Shown here: positions 54,569 to 62,963 of the stretch, in pieces
Position numbering within the stretch: position 1 is the first letter of the stretch
How the letters are laid out: every line of letters starts with the position of its first letter
Assembly: GCF_900116385.1 (NCBI RefSeq)
Contig: NZ_FPCI01000001.1
Coordinates: 1,736,001 to 1,800,000 of the forward strand
Reading direction: 5' to 3'
Length of the DNA: 64,000 nucleotides
Origin: Pseudoxanthomonas sp. YR558
GTDB lineage: Bacteria > Pseudomonadota > Gammaproteobacteria > Xanthomonadales > Xanthomonadaceae
Notes under the pieces: generated by a model
Told to the model about the DNA's origin: nothing
Seen by the model: the letters and a program-made list of their open reading frames with translations, nothing else
The model's database searches: none
Program-made: the position numbers and the translations under genes

Positions 54569-55552
54569 CTAGGCCACCAGCGCATCCACTTCTAATACGG
54601 ACGGCATGGCGGCGAACGCGCCTTTGCGCGTGACGGCGAGCGCGCCCACCGCGGCGGCAAACCGGATGGCGTCCGCTACTGCGTCCGTGTCGGACAGAAA
54701 CGATGCGAAGCCGGCCAAGAGCCTGTCATCGCGCGTCATATGGAACAGCAGCCCACCCACAAATGCATCTCCCGCAGCCGTGGTGTCGCGAGCGGTCACC
54801 CGGAAGGTGTCCACCGTGCCGCGGCTGGCACGCGTATACCATCTGATCGGGCTCGCACCGTCGGTGATCACCAGAAGCTGTGCCCGATGCTGCCAAAGGC
54901 GCGCCATGACAGCGTCCTCCCCGCCCAACGGGCCCGCCAGGTACTCGAACTCTTCGCGCGACAGCTTCACGAGGTCGGCCTCGACGAGTGCCTGCCAAAG
55001 CCGCGGCGAGGGATCCTCACCTTTCGGCCACAAAGCGGGTCGCAGGTTCAAATCGATGCTGACGACCGCGCCGCGCGCGTGCGCGCGACGCATTCCTTCA
55101 TAGGTCGCCTCGGCGATGCCGGCTTCGGTCAGGCTGTTCGAGCAGACATGGAACACGCGCGTACCGTCGAAGCAAGCCGGCCCGAAGTCCTGGGCACGGA
55201 ACAACAAGTCCGCTGCCGGCGGTCGGTAGAAGCTGAAGCTGCGCTCGCCATGTTCGTCCAGCGCCACGAAGGCCAGTGCCGTCTTCGCCTCGCTGGTGCG
55301 CACGATGCAGTCGGTGGCGACGCCGGCCGATGCCAGGCTGTCGAACAGGAAGTCGCCGAACATGTCGTTGCCCAACATGCCTGCGAAATGGACATCCGCG
55401 CCCAAGCGGGCCGCGGCCACCGCGACGTTCGCGGGCGCCCCGCCGGCGAATTGCAGGAAGTTGCGCGGCTCCTCCGGCGACGCAGGCGGCTGCGCCAGCA
55501 TGTCGATCAACGCCTCGCCGAAACAGACGATCTTGCCGGTGGAAAGACTCAT
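54569..55552 (-). CDS. PfkB-family sugar kinase (fructokinase-like)
   Basis: 327 residues, cytosolic ribokinase/PfkB family. N-terminal FGEALIDMLAQ and GGAPANVAVAAARLGA motifs bind the sugar; the C-terminal DTTAAGDAFVGGLLF carries the catalytic Asp in a GAGD-like motif (here AAGD). The most similar type is ScrK/FrcK fructokinase. In this locus, next to GH92 and a LacI regulator, it may phosphorylate mannose or fructose derived from mannosides; the sequence does not decide. It sits between LacI 2 (172 bp upstream) and halogenase 2. Confidence 0.9.
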   Translation of the reverse strand: MSLSTGKIVCFGEALIDMLAQPPASPEEPRNFLQFAGGAPANVAVAAARLGADVHFAGMLGNDMFGDFLFDSLASAGVATDCIVRTSEAKTALAFVALDEHGERSFSFYRPPAADLLFRAQDFGPACFDGTRVFHVCSNSLTEAGIAEATYEGMRRAHARGAVVSIDLNLRPALWPKGEDPSPRLWQALVEADLVKLSREEFEYLAGPLGGEDAVMARLWQHRAQLLVITDGASPIRWYTRASRGTVDTFRVTARDTTAAGDAFVGGLLFHMTRDDRLLAGFASFLSDTDAVADAIRFAAAVGALAVTRKGAFAAMPSVLEVDALVA

Positions 55553-55724
55553 GCGGCGCCCCCGGATCGACGTACGCGCGACAGGATCGGGACCTCGGTG
55601 CGAACGGAGGTCGGCGTGTGTGATGCGGTGTGGTTCATGGGGTACGGGGCGATGGAGAAGAGGAAGGATGGCGGCCGCGATCGCACAACGTCGCGTGGCG
55701 GGAAGGCGCGCGGCGTCGCGAAGA

Positions 55725-56876
55725 TCATTTCTGGCGCGCTCCGCTGCTCTCGCGAACGGATAGCGTGACCGGGGCGATCGTCCTGCGGGGCGATGCGCCG
55801 GCCTCGAGTTGCCTGAGCACGAGCTGCGCCGCCTGCCGTCCGCGCTCGCGCGGCTGCGCAGCCAGCGTGGTCAACGGCGGTGTGCTCACCGCCGCTTCGG
55901 GAATGTCGTCGAAGCCGGTGACTGCGAAGCCTCTGCCGGGCTGTATGCCTCGTGCGACCAGGCCCAGCATGAGGCCCAGCGCGACCGTGTCGTTGTAACA
56001 GACCGCCGCCGTCGGGGGAGCGTGCTCGCCGAACAGTTCACCGGTACGCGCAGCCGCTTCCAGACGGTTCGGCGCCGACTCGATCAACCAGGCCGGATCG
56101 ATGGGCAGACCGGCCGCCCGCATCGCCTGCGCATGGCCCGCGCGCCGCTGGCGGCACGAACTGGAGTCGGCATGTCCGCCGTAGAACGCGATGCGGCGAT
56201 GGCCTTGGGAGATGAGGTGTTCGGTGGCGAGCTGCGCACCGTGCTGGTTGTCCAGCCCGAGGAAACCCCAGTCGTCGGCGCCGGTCAGTTCGCGGTTGAA
56301 GAGCAGCACGTTGGCGCGCGCGTCCAGCACTTTATGCAACTGCGTGGCATCGCTGCCTTCGGCCGGCGAGAGGATCACGCCGGCCGGCGTGTGCTCCATC
56401 AGCGAACTCAGCACCGCCTGCTGCCGCTCGGGCGACTCGCCCGTGCTACCCAGCAGGGTCACGAAACCCTTCTCGCCCAACGCCTCATCGACACCGGCCG
56501 CGAACTCGGCGAAGAAGGGATTGGCCAGGTCGTTGATGACCAGCGCGACGCTGGACGACGTGCGCCGGCGTAGATTCGCTGCGCCGCGGTTATAGACGTA
56601 GCGCTGCCGCTTGAGTTCGGCTTCCACCCTCGCCCGCGTGTCCACGTGTACCAGCGGACTGCCACGCAAGACCAGCGACACCGTGGCGCGCGAGACACCG
56701 ATGGCGTTGGCGATATCCGTGACCGTGACCACGCGCTGCGGTTCGCGGGCGCGTTCGGTCGCTGCCGGTTTGCCAGCCTTGGGCTGGGGCGCCGCGCCTG
56801 CCTTCTTGGCCGCCTTGGACGCGGCGGCCTTGGGCGTGCGTGTCGCACCCGGCCGGGACGGGCGTTTCTGACTCAT
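55725..56876 (-). CDS. LacI-family regulator of mannoside locus 2
   Basis: 383 residues. An unusual N-terminal extension of about 48 residues is Lys/Ala/Pro-rich (MSQKRPSRPGATRTPK, AASKAAKKAGAA), resembling histone-H1-like tails. The LacI HTH (VTDIANAIGVSRATVSLVLRGS) follows at about 50-75, then the sugar-binding domain (SVALVINDLANPFFAEF, GDxxxx, CYNDTVALGLML, VTGFDDIPEAAVSTPPLTT). ATG at 56876 is directly preceded by a GATCGATC palindrome, suggesting autoregulation. It lies 75 bp downstream of the GH92 gene. Confidence 0.92.
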   Translation of the reverse strand: MSQKRPSRPGATRTPKAAASKAAKKAGAAPQPKAGKPAATERAREPQRVVTVTDIANAIGVSRATVSLVLRGSPLVHVDTRARVEAELKRQRYVYNRGAANLRRRTSSSVALVINDLANPFFAEFAAGVDEALGEKGFVTLLGSTGESPERQQAVLSSLMEHTPAGVILSPAEGSDATQLHKVLDARANVLLFNRELTGADDWGFLGLDNQHGAQLATEHLISQGHRRIAFYGGHADSSSCRQRRAGHAQAMRAAGLPIDPAWLIESAPNRLEAAARTGELFGEHAPPTAAVCYNDTVALGLMLGLVARGIQPGRGFAVTGFDDIPEAAVSTPPLTTLAAQPRERGRQAAQLVLRQLEAGASPRRTIAPVTLSVRESSGARQK

Positions 56877-56890
56877 ATGGATCGATCCAT
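56877..56890. promoter_or_regulatory. Palindrome at the start of the LacI 2 gene
   Basis: ATGGATCGATCCAT, a perfect 14-bp palindrome directly before the ATG at 56876, covering the ribosome-site region. Core TGGATCGATCCA resembles the two sites upstream of the receptor at 62651. LacI operators commonly have a central CG. Confidence 0.55.
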
Positions 56891-56951
56891 TGCGACGGTA
56901 CGCCCAGCGTAAACCATCACGTCGGCCCCCACGCTCTCGCGCCGCGACGCC

Positions 56952-59396
56952 TCAATGCCCCACTCCCGACGCCAAGATCGGATCGGCCGCGCAGGGCGAT
57001 GCCGGCAGATCCTCTTGCCGCGTACCCCAGCCCTGCGGCTGTGGCGTGTCGGTCAGATCGAAGCGCAGACGGCCGCCTTGGCGCAGGCGCTCCCAATCCA
57101 GCCAGACCGCCGCATGCGGACGACCGTCCAACGAGACGCCACGGATATACCTGGGCTTGCCATCACCGGCCTGCTGCGCCTCGATGCGCAGCGTGCGCCC
57201 CGGCGCCACATCCACGTCCACACGGGAGAAGCGCGGGGCGTGCAGCACGAATTGCCCCGTGCCCGGCACCACCGGGTAGAGGCCCATCGCACTGAACAGG
57301 TACCACGCCGACATGGTGCCCAAATCATCGTTGCCGGTGACGCCATTCGGCGCGTTGGTGAACAGCTGCTGCGCCGCATGCAGGACCGTGGAGGTCTTCC
57401 ATGGCTGGCCGATCAGCGTGTACATCCACGGCACGTGCAGATCCGGCTCGTTGTTGGGGTTGTAGCGAAACTGGTTGTAGTAGCTGTAGGGCCCCACTAC
57501 CCATTCCTTCCGTGCCGCGCCAGCAGGGTCGGACACCAGCGCCTCGTAGGCGAAGAAGTCGTCCAGGCGACGGCCGGTTTCCTGTGCTCCGTGCATGGCC
57601 TGCACCAGCCCCGACACGTCCTGCTGTGCCAGCCACTGGTACTGCCAGGCGGTGCCTTCATGGAACCCATGGTGCGATCGTGGGCTGTAGTGGCCTTCGG
57701 ACGGCGTGTACCACGCACCGTCAGCGGTACGCGGACGCGGGAAGCCGCTGAAGCCGGCTTGCTCGTCGCGCACGGTAGCGTCCCAGAGCGTCTGCCAGTT
57801 TCGGCCACGGCGCTTCAGCACGGCCGCATCGTCACCGTGTCCGAGCGCGTCGGCCATGATCGACAGCGAGCAATCGGCCAGGGCGTACTCCAGCGTGGCC
57901 GAACCGCCGTGGTGGGGATCCACGTCCATGCCCTTGGAGGGGAATGCGCGGTCGTACTGCACGAACCCCTGCGCGAGGTAGTTGGGATTGCCGGAGCGCC
58001 CAGCATGCCGCGAGTTCAGCGGTGGTACCTCGAACGCATTCTTGCGTAGCGCCGTGTACGCATCCGCTTCGCGCCCCTGGAGGGCGCCGAACCGCCACAG
58101 ATCCACCAGGAAGGGCGTCACCGGGTCGCCCGTCATGATGTTGGTCTCGAAGCTCGCGTAGCCCCAGCGCGGCAGCCAGCCGCCTTGCGCGTCGATGGCC
58201 AGCAGCGTGCGCGCGATATCGGTAGCACGCTGCGGTCGCAGCAGCGCGATCAGCTGGTTCTGCGAACGATACGTGTCCCACAGCGAGAAGTACTCGTAGT
58301 AGGTCCAGCCCTCCGCGCGATGGATGACATCGTCGTAGCCGCGATAGCGGCCATCGGCATCGCTGCCGGTCATCGGCTGCAGGAGCGCGTGGTACAGCGC
58401 GGTGTAGACCACCGTCCGGTCGTCGCGCGTACCGCCATGCACACGTACGCTGGACAGTTCGGTATCCCATACTTTCTGCGCGCGCGTACGCATCGCATCG
58501 AAACCGAGGAGCTTGCCGCCCACCTTGCCGTCGCTTTGCAGATTGTCGCGCGCGCCCTCCGCATCCACATGCGATATCGCCGAGATCGCGGTGACCGAGC
58601 GGTCCTTGCCCAGATCGAAGGTCAGCCACGCGCCACTGGGCTTGCCTTCGCCCTCCATACCATGGCGCGAACCCGGCACGCCTCCCGCTTCGCCCCACGT
58701 GCCGAACGCCTTGAACGGCCGATCGAACTCAAGGCGGAACCAGGTCGTGTACTGGTGGCCACCGCAGAAACTCTGGGTGACCAGCTTGCCTTCCACCGCC
58801 CGGTCGCCCACCACCGTCACCGTGCTTCCCGTCACCGCATGGCGTTCGTTGGCCTGCCCGATGTTGACCAGGACATGGCCCTCGCCCATCGCGGTGAAGG
58901 TGTAGCGCTCGGCTGCAGCACGGGTCAGGGCCGTGGCCTCGGCATCGATGCCGCCGTAGTCGGTCAATCGAACCTTGTAGTAACCCGCTTGGCCGCTCTC
59001 GTCGTCATGCCGGTAGCGCGACCCATAACGACTGTGGTCGAACGTCTTGGGGTCGGCCGTATCGAAATCGCCGCCCGGGCCAATGCGTCCGGTCACCGGC
59101 AACACCGACACCTGCCCGCCCTGTTCCCAGCAACCCGCGCCGGACAGGAAGGAATGCCCGAACCCTCGAATCTTGGAGTCGTCGTAGCGCCAGCCCGAAT
59201 AGTGCGAGCCGATGGGACTGACTTGGATCATGCCGAACGGGGCGGACGCGCCGGGGAACGTGTTGCCGTCATCCTTGCTGCCGATGAACGTGTTGACCTC
59301 TGCACTCGGCCCCTGCGTGGCCGCCGTCGCCGGTACCGCCAGGACGAACATCAGCGGCAACATGCGAAACAGAGGAAGGAGCGAGCTGGGGTTCAT
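56952..59396 (-). CDS. Secreted GH92 alpha-mannosidase (copy 1)
   Basis: 814 residues, signal peptide (MLPLMFVLAVPATAATQ). GH92: N-terminal beta-sandwich with DDGNTFPGASAPFGMIQVSP, then (alpha/alpha)6 barrel. The general acid Glu in NNEPDLHVPWMY (near residue 650) and the metal/base aspartates in GNDDLGTMSAWY (near 690) are conserved, so exo-alpha-mannosidase activity (Ca-dependent, inverting) is predicted. Probably periplasmic or surface. Upstream is the receptor gene (153 bp gap with terminators); downstream is LacI 2. An internal ATG could shorten the signal peptide by about 11 residues. Linkage preference is not deducible. Confidence 0.93.
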   Translation of the reverse strand: MNPSSLLPLFRMLPLMFVLAVPATAATQGPSAEVNTFIGSKDDGNTFPGASAPFGMIQVSPIGSHYSGWRYDDSKIRGFGHSFLSGAGCWEQGGQVSVLPVTGRIGPGGDFDTADPKTFDHSRYGSRYRHDDESGQAGYYKVRLTDYGGIDAEATALTRAAAERYTFTAMGEGHVLVNIGQANERHAVTGSTVTVVGDRAVEGKLVTQSFCGGHQYTTWFRLEFDRPFKAFGTWGEAGGVPGSRHGMEGEGKPSGAWLTFDLGKDRSVTAISAISHVDAEGARDNLQSDGKVGGKLLGFDAMRTRAQKVWDTELSSVRVHGGTRDDRTVVYTALYHALLQPMTGSDADGRYRGYDDVIHRAEGWTYYEYFSLWDTYRSQNQLIALLRPQRATDIARTLLAIDAQGGWLPRWGYASFETNIMTGDPVTPFLVDLWRFGALQGREADAYTALRKNAFEVPPLNSRHAGRSGNPNYLAQGFVQYDRAFPSKGMDVDPHHGGSATLEYALADCSLSIMADALGHGDDAAVLKRRGRNWQTLWDATVRDEQAGFSGFPRPRTADGAWYTPSEGHYSPRSHHGFHEGTAWQYQWLAQQDVSGLVQAMHGAQETGRRLDDFFAYEALVSDPAGAARKEWVVGPYSYYNQFRYNPNNEPDLHVPWMYTLIGQPWKTSTVLHAAQQLFTNAPNGVTGNDDLGTMSAWYLFSAMGLYPVVPGTGQFVLHAPRFSRVDVDVAPGRTLRIEAQQAGDGKPRYIRGVSLDGRPHAAVWLDWERLRQGGRLRFDLTDTPQPQGWGTRQEDLPASPCAADPILASGVGH

Positions 59397-59427
59397 GCGT
59401 TCATGCCCTGTCTTGATTCAGCGCACA

Positions 59428-59447
59428 CGACGGCGATCGAGCCGTCG
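59428..59447. promoter_or_regulatory. Inverted repeat upstream of GH92 copy 1
   Basis: CGACGGC (59428-59434)/GCCGTCG (59441-59447) around GATCGA, 31 bp before the GH92 start. The centre contains GATCGA like the other locus-2 sites, but the arms differ, so it could be an operator or a leader hairpin. Confidence 0.35.
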
Positions 59448-59450
59448 CAT

Positions 59451-59513
59451 GCAAAGGAAAAGTGGCCCGGCTCACGCCGGGCCGTTGGTCCCACGCCGCC
59501 CGTTGCCGGGCGG
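59451..59513 (-). terminator. Tandem terminator hairpins after receptor 2
   Basis: Proximal hairpin CCGCCCG/CGGGCGG (59496-59502, 59507-59513) and distal hairpin GGCCCGGC/GCCGGGCC (59464-59471, 59476-59483). On the minus strand the distal one is followed by ACTTTTCCTTT. Together they lie between the receptor stop at 59550 and the GH92 start. Confidence 0.8.
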
Positions 59514-59549
59514 GAGAGAAAGCATGGGGCCAAAACACGAAGCACGATC

Positions 59550-62500
59550 TCAGAACTTGTACGTCAGGCCCAGGTACGCCATGCGGCCCGCATAACCGTT
59601 GGTGTAGAAGCGGTCCTTGGTGTCATTGCCCAGGTGCGCGCGGGTCTCCTCCTCGGTCAGGTTCAGCACCGAAGCGCTGATGGTGAGCGCCGGGGTGATG
59701 TTGTAGGCCGCATTGAGGTCGACCTGGTAGTACGGCTCTTCGTAGACATTCAGACCGTTGACCAAGCCCTGCACCACTTCACCGCGGCGGTTGTACGAAG
59801 CGCGCAGCAACAGGTCTTGCGTCTCGTAGAACACGGTGAAGTTGGTCTGGTTCTTGGCGCTGCCGGGCATTGAGGTCTTGCCCACTTCGGTACCGTCCTC
59901 CAGCGACACGGCCGCCTTGCTGGCGTCGTTGTACGTGTAGTTGAACTGGAAACCGAGGCCGAAATCCAAGGTGTGCTGCGCGTACAGTTCGACGCCTTGC
60001 GAGACCGCATCCTGGCCACCGGCCTGGGTGCTGTAGTTCTGCACGGTGACGGTCTGGCCGCCGACGACCATGTTGACGTCGGTGATCACGTTCACGGCGA
60101 AGTTCTGGACGTTCTTGCGGAACAGGCCCACACCAGCGACCGAACCCGGCCGGAAGTACCACTCCAGCCCCAGGTCGAACTGGGTGGCCTTGTAGGGTTC
60201 GAGCCCCTTATTGCTGCCCGAACCGTACCACCCCAGTTCACCCGCGCCACCGGTCAGACGGCGGTCGTCGACGTATTCCTGGCTGTAGTACTCCAGGCTG
60301 CCGGGCGATGCGATGTCGCCGTAGCTGGGGCGCGACATCACCTTCGACGCGGCCGCACGGAGCACCAGGTCATCGGTGAGGTCGTAGGCGAGATTGAAGC
60401 TCGGCAGGATGTCGGTGTAGGTGCGGTCCAACGCGGCGATCTCGTAGGACTCTGGGCGCGCCACGCGCTCATGGAGCCTCCAGTAGCCTTCGCTGCCGCA
60501 GTACGTGTCGGCGGGCGCGCCGACCGGAGTCGCGGCACCCTGCACGCAGGCCAGCGGGTTGCCGTCCGCGCCGTCGAAGAAGTAGTCGTCGTAGGAGGTG
60601 ATCTTGTCCGTCGAGTCGGCATGCTGCTTCGTGCGGGCGATGCGTACGCCGACGTTGCCGCGCAGGCGTTCGGTGCGGAAGTTCGCCTGCAGGTAGGTGG
60701 AGTAGATCTTCTCGTCGACGTTGTAGACGAAATTCTCTTCCTCCCGCGTCTGCATGGCACCGTAGGTGCTGTTGAGGTAGGCGATATAGCCCGGGAAATT
60801 GATCGCTGGGAATGCGCTGGCGCTGATTCCACCCGGCAGATTGCCCAGTTGGGTGATCAGGTTCGGCGCGAACTGGGTGGCGACACTGTTGCAGCGGCCG
60901 GCCCAATAGCGATTGTCGTAGTCGCTGGGATCCGTGCCCGGGCACACCCAGTAGCTGTTGCCGGTGCTGCGGTGGATACCGCCGTCACGGCCCTTGATGC
61001 CGAACTGGAGCGATTCGAAGACGTCGCCATCGAAGTGCCACGTGCCGTCCACCTGGGCGTACTTCTGCTTGGTGTCGTTGCGGGTCCAGGACGAACCGGT
61101 CGAGCCGAGGTCGACCTGCAGGATGCCGTTCTGCAGGTTTTGCATCAGCTCCGGCGAGAACGTCATCGTCGGCGTGCCGGTCAGGTCCCACGCGCTGGCG
61201 TAGTTGCCGTTCGTCCAGCTGCCATCCGCATTCTGCAGGCGCGGCTTGATCGGCAGCGAGAATTGCAGCTCGGGACCGCCCTTGGCCCAGGTGCGACCGA
61301 CCTTGAAGGACAGGTCCAGCTTCTCGCCTTGCCATTCGCCACCGAAATCGGCGGTCTGAGACAGCGACTTCTCGATGTTGTAGCTGCCGGTGATCTGCGG
61401 CGTCGGCACAGTGCAGTCGTCCGATCCCCAGCCACCCGGCGCCATACCGGCTGCGGCGGCTTCATCCTCACTGCAGTAGTAGGGCTTGTTGGGATGCAGG
61501 CTGTAGTTCGCGCCGGTGACGATGGTGCCGCTGGGGTCCAGGGTGAGTCCGTCGAGCAGGCGACCACCGCGCCAGTTGCCGTCGCCGTAGTAGCGCGCGA
61601 TGTTCCATTCCGGAATCTTCAGCGTGTTGGTCTGGGAATCCTGCGACAGGTCGAAGCGGAAGTAGTTCGCCGTCAGGGTCAGGTTGTCGGTCGGCTTGAA
61701 CTGGAACGTCAGCTGGCCACCCTTGCGCTCGCGCTCTTCTTCCTTGACGTTGAAGTTGACCGACGTCGGCATCATGAAGCCGGTGTAATAGTTCCCGTTC
61801 TGGTCCCAGAAACCCGTGCCGCCCCACCAGTTCGAGTTGAAGTCGGAAGGCTTGCCGTTGACGTCGACCGCCGTACCGCCTTCATCGCGGCCGTACCACT
61901 GCCAGCTCTCGGTGCTGGCGCCCATGGTGCGGGTGGTGCGCTTCTGCTGCGTGTAGCCGACGAAGACGCCGAAGCGGTCTTCCTGGTCGTGCCAGGAATA
62001 GGACCCGGAAACCTGACCGTCCGTCTTCTTGGTGGTGTCTGCCCACGTGCCTTCGATGTTGACGAAGCCGGAGTTCGGTTCCAGCTCGAGCGGACGGCGG
62101 GTATGCAGGATCACCGTGCCGCCGATGCCGCCTTCGTCGATGCGCGCTTCCGGCGTCTTGAACAGCTCGGCGCTGCCCAGCATGTTCGAAGGCAGCAGGG
62201 TGTAGTTGAACGAACGGGTCGGGTCGCCGTTGGACTCGGCGCTCGCGATGTAGTTGCCGTTCAATTCGGTCAGGACGAGTTCCGAAGACAGGCCTCGCAC
62301 ACTGACGTTCTTGCCCTCGCCACCATCGCGGCTGATGAGCACGCCCGGCACGCGCTGCAGCGCATCGGCAACGTTCTTATCGGGGAACTTGCCGACGTCC
62401 TCCGCGGTGATCACTTCGACGACGGCGTTGGCGTTGCGCTTCTGTTCCAGGCTCTGTTCGATCGAATAGCGGTAGCCCTTCACCGTCACCGTGTCCAGGT

Positions 62501-62651
62501 CCGTGGCCTGCGTCGATGCCTGGTCGGAAGCGGCCGGCGCAGCGTCAGCCTGCTGGGCGAACGCGCTGCCGGAAACGGCGGCGGTGGACAACGCGATGGC
62601 GATCCCGACGTACAACGTGCTGCGATTGCGTGCGTGTGGCGTGCATTTCAT
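59550..62651 (-). CDS. TonB-dependent receptor, Xanthomonas-Caulobacter type (locus 2)
   Basis: 1033 residues. Signal peptide ends at SAFAQQADA; TonB-box-like LDTVTVKG then GYRYSIEQSLEQKR, the large carbohydrate-receptor subfamily start. Plug motifs ITAEDVGKFPDKNVADALQRVPG and KNVSVRGLSSELVLTELNG are followed by a barrel, with terminal strand YLGLTYKF. No STN domain. ATG 62651 is chosen because it begins the signal peptide and has a GGGAGAGGGTG purine run upstream; a longer frame adds 33 non-signal residues. Neighbouring GH92 genes suggest it takes up mannose-containing oligosaccharides. Two operator-like palindromes precede it. Confidence 0.94.
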   Translation of the reverse strand: MKCTPHARNRSTLYVGIAIALSTAAVSGSAFAQQADAAPAASDQASTQATDLDTVTVKGYRYSIEQSLEQKRNANAVVEVITAEDVGKFPDKNVADALQRVPGVLISRDGGEGKNVSVRGLSSELVLTELNGNYIASAESNGDPTRSFNYTLLPSNMLGSAELFKTPEARIDEGGIGGTVILHTRRPLELEPNSGFVNIEGTWADTTKKTDGQVSGSYSWHDQEDRFGVFVGYTQQKRTTRTMGASTESWQWYGRDEGGTAVDVNGKPSDFNSNWWGGTGFWDQNGNYYTGFMMPTSVNFNVKEEERERKGGQLTFQFKPTDNLTLTANYFRFDLSQDSQTNTLKIPEWNIARYYGDGNWRGGRLLDGLTLDPSGTIVTGANYSLHPNKPYYCSEDEAAAAGMAPGGWGSDDCTVPTPQITGSYNIEKSLSQTADFGGEWQGEKLDLSFKVGRTWAKGGPELQFSLPIKPRLQNADGSWTNGNYASAWDLTGTPTMTFSPELMQNLQNGILQVDLGSTGSSWTRNDTKQKYAQVDGTWHFDGDVFESLQFGIKGRDGGIHRSTGNSYWVCPGTDPSDYDNRYWAGRCNSVATQFAPNLITQLGNLPGGISASAFPAINFPGYIAYLNSTYGAMQTREEENFVYNVDEKIYSTYLQANFRTERLRGNVGVRIARTKQHADSTDKITSYDDYFFDGADGNPLACVQGAATPVGAPADTYCGSEGYWRLHERVARPESYEIAALDRTYTDILPSFNLAYDLTDDLVLRAAASKVMSRPSYGDIASPGSLEYYSQEYVDDRRLTGGAGELGWYGSGSNKGLEPYKATQFDLGLEWYFRPGSVAGVGLFRKNVQNFAVNVITDVNMVVGGQTVTVQNYSTQAGGQDAVSQGVELYAQHTLDFGLGFQFNYTYNDASKAAVSLEDGTEVGKTSMPGSAKNQTNFTVFYETQDLLLRASYNRRGEVVQGLVNGLNVYEEPYYQVDLNAAYNITPALTISASVLNLTEEETRAHLGNDTKDRFYTNGYAGRMAYLGLTYKF

Positions 62652-62698
62652 TTCAATCACCCTCTCCCAAGATTGATCGGCTGCTGACGCGATGGATT

Positions 62699-62710
62699 TG
62701 TATCGATCTA
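62699..62710. promoter_or_regulatory. Operator-like site proximal to receptor 2
   Basis: TGTATCGATCTA, 11 of 12 positions fit TRGATCGRTCYA. It ends about 48 bp before the ATG at 62651, close to where a promoter would lie. Confidence 0.4.
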
Positions 62711-62806
62711 AATTTGCGGAAAATAAAAAAGAACCACTGCTGCGAGACACCCCGTGCTCCTAAAACGGCACGCCGCGGCAGCCTCGCCTCCTCCCTGACT
62801 CCGGAT

Positions 62807-62828
62807 CGAATTAGATCGGTCTAATTCG
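62807..62828. promoter_or_regulatory. Perfect palindrome, candidate LacI operator of receptor 2
   Basis: Nine-base arms CGAATTAGA/TCTAATTCG around TCGG. The core TAGATCGGTCTA shares TRGATCGRTCYA with the palindrome at the LacI 2 start. About 155 bp upstream of the receptor ATG, so it may work by looping with the proximal site. Confidence 0.55.
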
Positions 62829-62920
62829 ACGAATTGCATAATTATCACAGCCCTCCCCGGGATGCATGCTGCCTCGCAGCAACCCTGGGCGACGGGACGA
62901 CAAGCGGGGCGGGCGGCGAT

Positions 62921-62954
62921 GTCCGGCAGGGGCGCTGGACGCTCCCCGCCGGAC
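62921..62954 (-). terminator. Stem-loop after GH92 copy 2
   Basis: GTCCGGC (62921-62927)/GCCGGAC (62948-62954) with inner GGGG/CCCC pairing. It starts 10 bp after the GH92 copy 2 stop on the minus strand. No U tract, so termination may be inefficient or Rho-assisted. Confidence 0.5.
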
Positions 62955-62963
62955 CCCGTCCGC

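Larger units (their letters stand above)
62652..62963. other. Gene-free control region upstream of receptor 2
   Basis: 312 bp. AT-rich at 62695-62730 and 62800-62850. It holds two LacI-type sites (62699-62710, 62807-62828) and a hairpin near the GH92 copy 2 stop. A clear -10/-35 pair was not found. Confidence 0.55.

Noticed and set aside
59973..62687. 904-codon plus-strand open frame across receptor 2
   Set aside because: Antisense shadow of the TonB receptor gene; low-complexity translation with no recognisable motif.
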